Origin: Paraburkholderia oxyphila NBRC 105797 | GTDB lineage: Bacteria > Pseudomonadota > Gammaproteobacteria > Burkholderiales > Burkholderiaceae | DNA: 52,092 nucleotides | Reading direction: 5' to 3' | NCBI RefSeq assembly: GCF_000685075.1 | Contig: NZ_BAYD01000068.1 | Location: 1-52,092, forward strand | Part shown: piece by piece, positions 50,135-52,092 of the stretch | Layout: each line of letters starts with the position of its first letter | Numbering within the stretch: the first letter of the stretch is position 1 | The notes under the pieces: generated by a model | Databases searched by the model: none | Told to the model about the DNA's origin: nothing | What the model saw: only the letters and a program-made list of their open reading frames with translations | Position numbers and translations under genes: made by a program

Positions 50135-50599
50135 TCACGCGCCCCGAGCCCGCGCGGCCGGATTGCGCTGCGCTGGCGCCCGCTTCTCGCGACGCCCCTT
50201 TGCGGCAGCCGGCGCCGGCGTTTCGAGCCGGTCCACCTTGAAGCAACGCCCCGCCGCCCATTCGGCCTCGAGCGCCTCGCGCACGCCCAGCAGCGCCGTG
50301 CGCTGCTCGTCGAGCCGGACGCGCAGCGCGTCGATCTCGTGCAAGCGCTGCTCGATGCGCTCGAGCAGCCCTTCCTTCGAGAAGCCCTGAATTTGCTCGA
50401 CACTCGCGCGCATGTCCTCCAGCGAAAAGCCAAGCCGCTGCGCGAGTTGAATCTGCCTCAACCGCTCCTCGGCCGCTGCGTCATAGATCCGGTACCCATT
50501 CGCGCTGCGGCTTGCCGGCGGCAGCAGGCCGCTTTGCTCGTAAAAGCGGATTGCCGAGGCGGCGATCCCCGTGCGAGCCGCCAATTCTCCAATCTTCAT
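50135..50599 (-). CDS. MerR-family transcription regulator
   Basis: A 154-residue regulator. The N-terminal winged helix is MKIGELAARTGIAASAIRFYEQSGLLPP, then NGYRIYDAAAEERLRQIQLAQRLGFSLEDMR, followed by a dimer coiled coil (residues 75-115) and a lysine/arginine-rich tail without clustered cysteines. This suggests a non-metal signal such as redox stress or an organic ligand. It is divergent from the Old Yellow Enzyme gene, and its start is six bases from the -35 of that gene's promoter. It should activate that promoter by twisting the long spacer. Confidence 0.9.
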   Translation of the reverse strand: MKIGELAARTGIAASAIRFYEQSGLLPPASRSANGYRIYDAAAEERLRQIQLAQRLGFSLEDMRASVEQIQGFSKEGLLERIEQRLHEIDALRVRLDEQRTALLGVREALEAEWAAGRCFKVDRLETPAPAAAKGRREKRAPAQRNPAARARGA

Positions 50600-50604
50600 C
50601 GCGC

Positions 50605-50635
50605 TTGACCTTCAAGTGAACTTGAAACTTAGTAT
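50605..50635 (+). promoter_or_regulatory. MerR-type promoter with 19-bp spacer
   Basis: TTGACC (50605-50610) and TAGTAT (50630-50635) are 19 bp apart. The spacer is centred on the dyad TTCAAGT-GA-ACTTGAA (50611-50626). This overlong spacer with an internal dyad is the hallmark of promoters activated by MerR-family proteins. It drives the Old Yellow Enzyme gene. Confidence 0.8.
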
Positions 50636-50667
50636 ACGCCGGTCTCCTGCGCCGAAAAGGTCTTTCG

Positions 50668-51903
50668 ATGGCAACCACACTGTTCACTCCGCTCACGCTG
50701 CCCAATGGCGGCACCCTGCCCAATCGCCTCGCCAAGGCTGCGATGGAAGAAAACCTGGCCGATGCCGGCCAACTGCCGGGCACGGCGCTGTGGCGCCTCT
50801 ACGAGGCATGGGGCGCGGGCGGCACTGGCTTGCTGATCACGGGCAACGTGATGATCGACGCACGGGCGCTGACCGGACCTGGCGGCGTCGTGCTGGAGCG
50901 CGGCACGCCGCTGGAGCCGTTCAGGCGCTGGGCGGCCGGCGCGCGCAAGCACGGCGCGCGGATCTGGATGCAGATCAATCATCCGGGCCGTCAGGTCATG
51001 GCGGCGATGGGGCGCGATGCATGGGCGCCCTCAGCCGTTCCGCTCGATATGGGGCGGCACAGCAAGCTGTTTGCTGAAGCACGCGCGATGACGGAAGCGG
51101 AAATTCACGAAGTGATCGCGCGTTTCGCGGATACTGCGCGGGCCGCGCAGCAGGCCGGGTTCGATGGGGTGCAGATTCATGCTGCGCATGGTTATTTGCT
51201 TTCGCAGTTTCTCTCGCCGCTGACCAACCGGCGTGACGATGTGTGGGGCGGCTCGCTTGAAAACCGGGCGAGGCTGCTGCTCTCGGTTGTGCGTGCGGTG
51301 CGTGCGCGTGTTGGTGCTTCGTTTAGCGTGGCGGTCAAGATCAATTCCGCCGATTTTCAGCGCGGTGGATTTTCCGAGGCGGACGCGCGGCAGATCGTGC
51401 TGTGGCTCAATGACGAGGCTGTCGATCTCGTGGAGCTGTCTGGCGGGAGCTATGAGAGTCCTGCCATGCAGGGGCGCACGGCGGATGGTCGGACGCTTGC
51501 GCGCGAGGCTTATTTTTTGACGTTTGCGCTGGAGATTGCCGCGGTTGCACGCATGCCGATCATGACGACGGGGGGCATTCGGAGGAAATCGGTGGCCCAG
51601 GCCGTGCTGGAGCAAGGTGTGGCTGTTGTGGGTATGGCTAGTGCGCTTGCTGCGGTGCCGGATTTGCCACGGCGCTGGCGTGACGGGCAAAGTGTCGATG
51701 CCCCGGTGATTGCCGTGGGGTGGCGCGATAAGGCCATGGCTGGGCTGGCGACTATGGCGCTCGTCAAACGCAGGCTGCGGGTGATTGCGGCAGGCAGGCT
51801 GCCGGGGCGTAGTTATTCGGCTGTTTATAGTCTTGTGGTTGATCAGATGCGGACGCGGAGGTTGACTGCACGGTATTTGCAGTGGCGGCAGGCGCGGGGG
51901 TGA
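50668..51903 (+). CDS. NADH:flavin oxidoreductase, Old Yellow Enzyme family
   Basis: A 411-residue FMN enzyme. It begins FTPLTLPNGGTLPNRLAKAAM, has IWMQINHPGRQ near 94-104, the active-site HAAHGYLLSQFLSP near 171-184, RDDVWGGSLENRARL near 190-204 and the FMN phosphate loop TTGGIR near 296. It should reduce activated alkenes such as enones with NAD(P)H. The C-terminal extension (VALIKRRLR-like, after 370) is longer than in YqjM-type enzymes and resembles the larger class. Its control by a MerR regulator suggests a role in detoxifying electrophiles. The last 300 bases have a lower G+C third-position bias than the first part. Confidence 0.9.
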   Translation: MATTLFTPLTLPNGGTLPNRLAKAAMEENLADAGQLPGTALWRLYEAWGAGGTGLLITGNVMIDARALTGPGGVVLERGTPLEPFRRWAAGARKHGARIWMQINHPGRQVMAAMGRDAWAPSAVPLDMGRHSKLFAEARAMTEAEIHEVIARFADTARAAQQAGFDGVQIHAAHGYLLSQFLSPLTNRRDDVWGGSLENRARLLLSVVRAVRARVGASFSVAVKINSADFQRGGFSEADARQIVLWLNDEAVDLVELSGGSYESPAMQGRTADGRTLAREAYFLTFALEIAAVARMPIMTTGGIRRKSVAQAVLEQGVAVVGMASALAAVPDLPRRWRDGQSVDAPVIAVGWRDKAMAGLATMALVKRRLRVIAAGRLPGRSYSAVYSLVVDQMRTRRLTARYLQWRQARG

Positions 51904-52020
51904 TGCGGTATTGATACGCGGTTTGATGCGTGATTTTCATTAGGTCGTTTGGAGTTCTGAGTTTTGGTGGGGCTCCATATGCGTTGGCCTTAACTTGTAT
52001 TCGCGGCGGGCCGCAAGCGT

Positions 52021-52037
52021 CGCCCCTGTGCGGGGCG
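52021..52037. repeat. Short GC hairpin before the terminal palindrome
   Basis: CGCCCC and GGGGCG arms with a five-base loop, 118 bases after the oxidoreductase stop. It may be part of the same repeat unit as the palindrome that follows. Confidence 0.5.
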
Positions 52038-52041
52038 GCAC

Positions 52042-52073
52042 CTACTTTTCTTTGCCGCGGCAAAGAAAAGTAG
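52042..52073. repeat. Perfect 32-bp palindrome, Burkholderia-type intergenic repeat
   Basis: A 16-bp arm beginning CTACTTTTCTTTGCCG is followed without a gap by its exact complement, then by a partial further copy (GGCAAAAGAAAG) running to the edge. I recall this element as frequent between genes in Paraburkholderia and relatives, often behind convergent genes. It would form a long hairpin in RNA and may end transcription from the oxidoreductase gene. Confidence 0.75.
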
Positions 52074-52092
52074 GCAAAAGAAAGCCGCTCAA

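Noticed and set aside
1..52092. CRISPR arrays, tRNA or rRNA genes, intact insertion sequences
   Set aside because: No regularly spaced repeats, no cloverleaf-like sequence with a CCA end that I could recognise, and no transposase frame; only one recombinase was found.

Overview
The window looks like chromosome of a high-G+C betaproteobacterium of the Burkholderia/Paraburkholderia/Caballeronia group. The evidence is two Burkholderia-type trimeric porins (mature start near SVTLYG, a DLGGGL motif, C-terminal HRF), two small secreted DUF4148 proteins, the ytcA-mdtNOP efflux set, and a perfect 32-bp palindromic intergenic repeat at the right edge. I assigned names by reading motifs, without any database search.

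Left part (1-17 kb): a decayed intergenic stretch, a DUF4239 membrane protein, a cysteine-synthase-like enzyme, an alpha/beta hydrolase, and an NCS1 nucleobase-type permease divergent from a four-gene run on the plus strand. That run holds a glycogen debranching enzyme, a GH63-like glucosidase, an exported TPR-CHAT protease whose GTG start overlaps the glucosidase stop, and an exported OmpA-domain protein. A remnant of a signalling gene, a hydrolase with a cysteine at the nucleophile elbow and a porin follow.

Middle (17-33 kb): an HtrA-type protease, a TPP-dependent 2-oxo acid decarboxylase, an OmpR-type response regulator with its sensor kinase, the ytcA-mdtN-mdtO-mdtP tripartite efflux operon, a DUF4148 protein, a secreted alpha/beta hydrolase, a tyrosine recombinase, an MFS carrier and a small lipoprotein. 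Two divergent intergenic regions here (20600-20734 and 28463-28615) contain four promoters with the same layout: a TnATT...GTAAyG box, a second GTAAC-like repeat 11 bp further on, and a TAnACT element exactly 48 bp from the box start. They would join the decarboxylase, the two-component system, DUF4148 and the secreted hydrolase in one regulon. A weaker fifth copy lies before the second DUF4148 gene near 49 kb.

Right part (33-52 kb): a porin divergent from an acyl-CoA catabolic cluster (LCAD-type dehydrogenase, SCP-x-type thiolase, two MaoC-fold subunits with only one active site, SDR, MBL hydrolase). On the opposite strand are an alpha-methylacyl-CoA racemase, two acyl-CoA ligases and a large MalT-like LuxR regulator. 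The combination resembles peroxisomal oxidation of 2-methyl-branched acyl-CoAs. Last come an SRPBCC-ArsR pair with two identical operators and a MerR regulator divergent from an Old Yellow Enzyme with a textbook 19-bp-spacer promoter.

I found no tRNA, rRNA, CRISPR array or intact insertion sequence.
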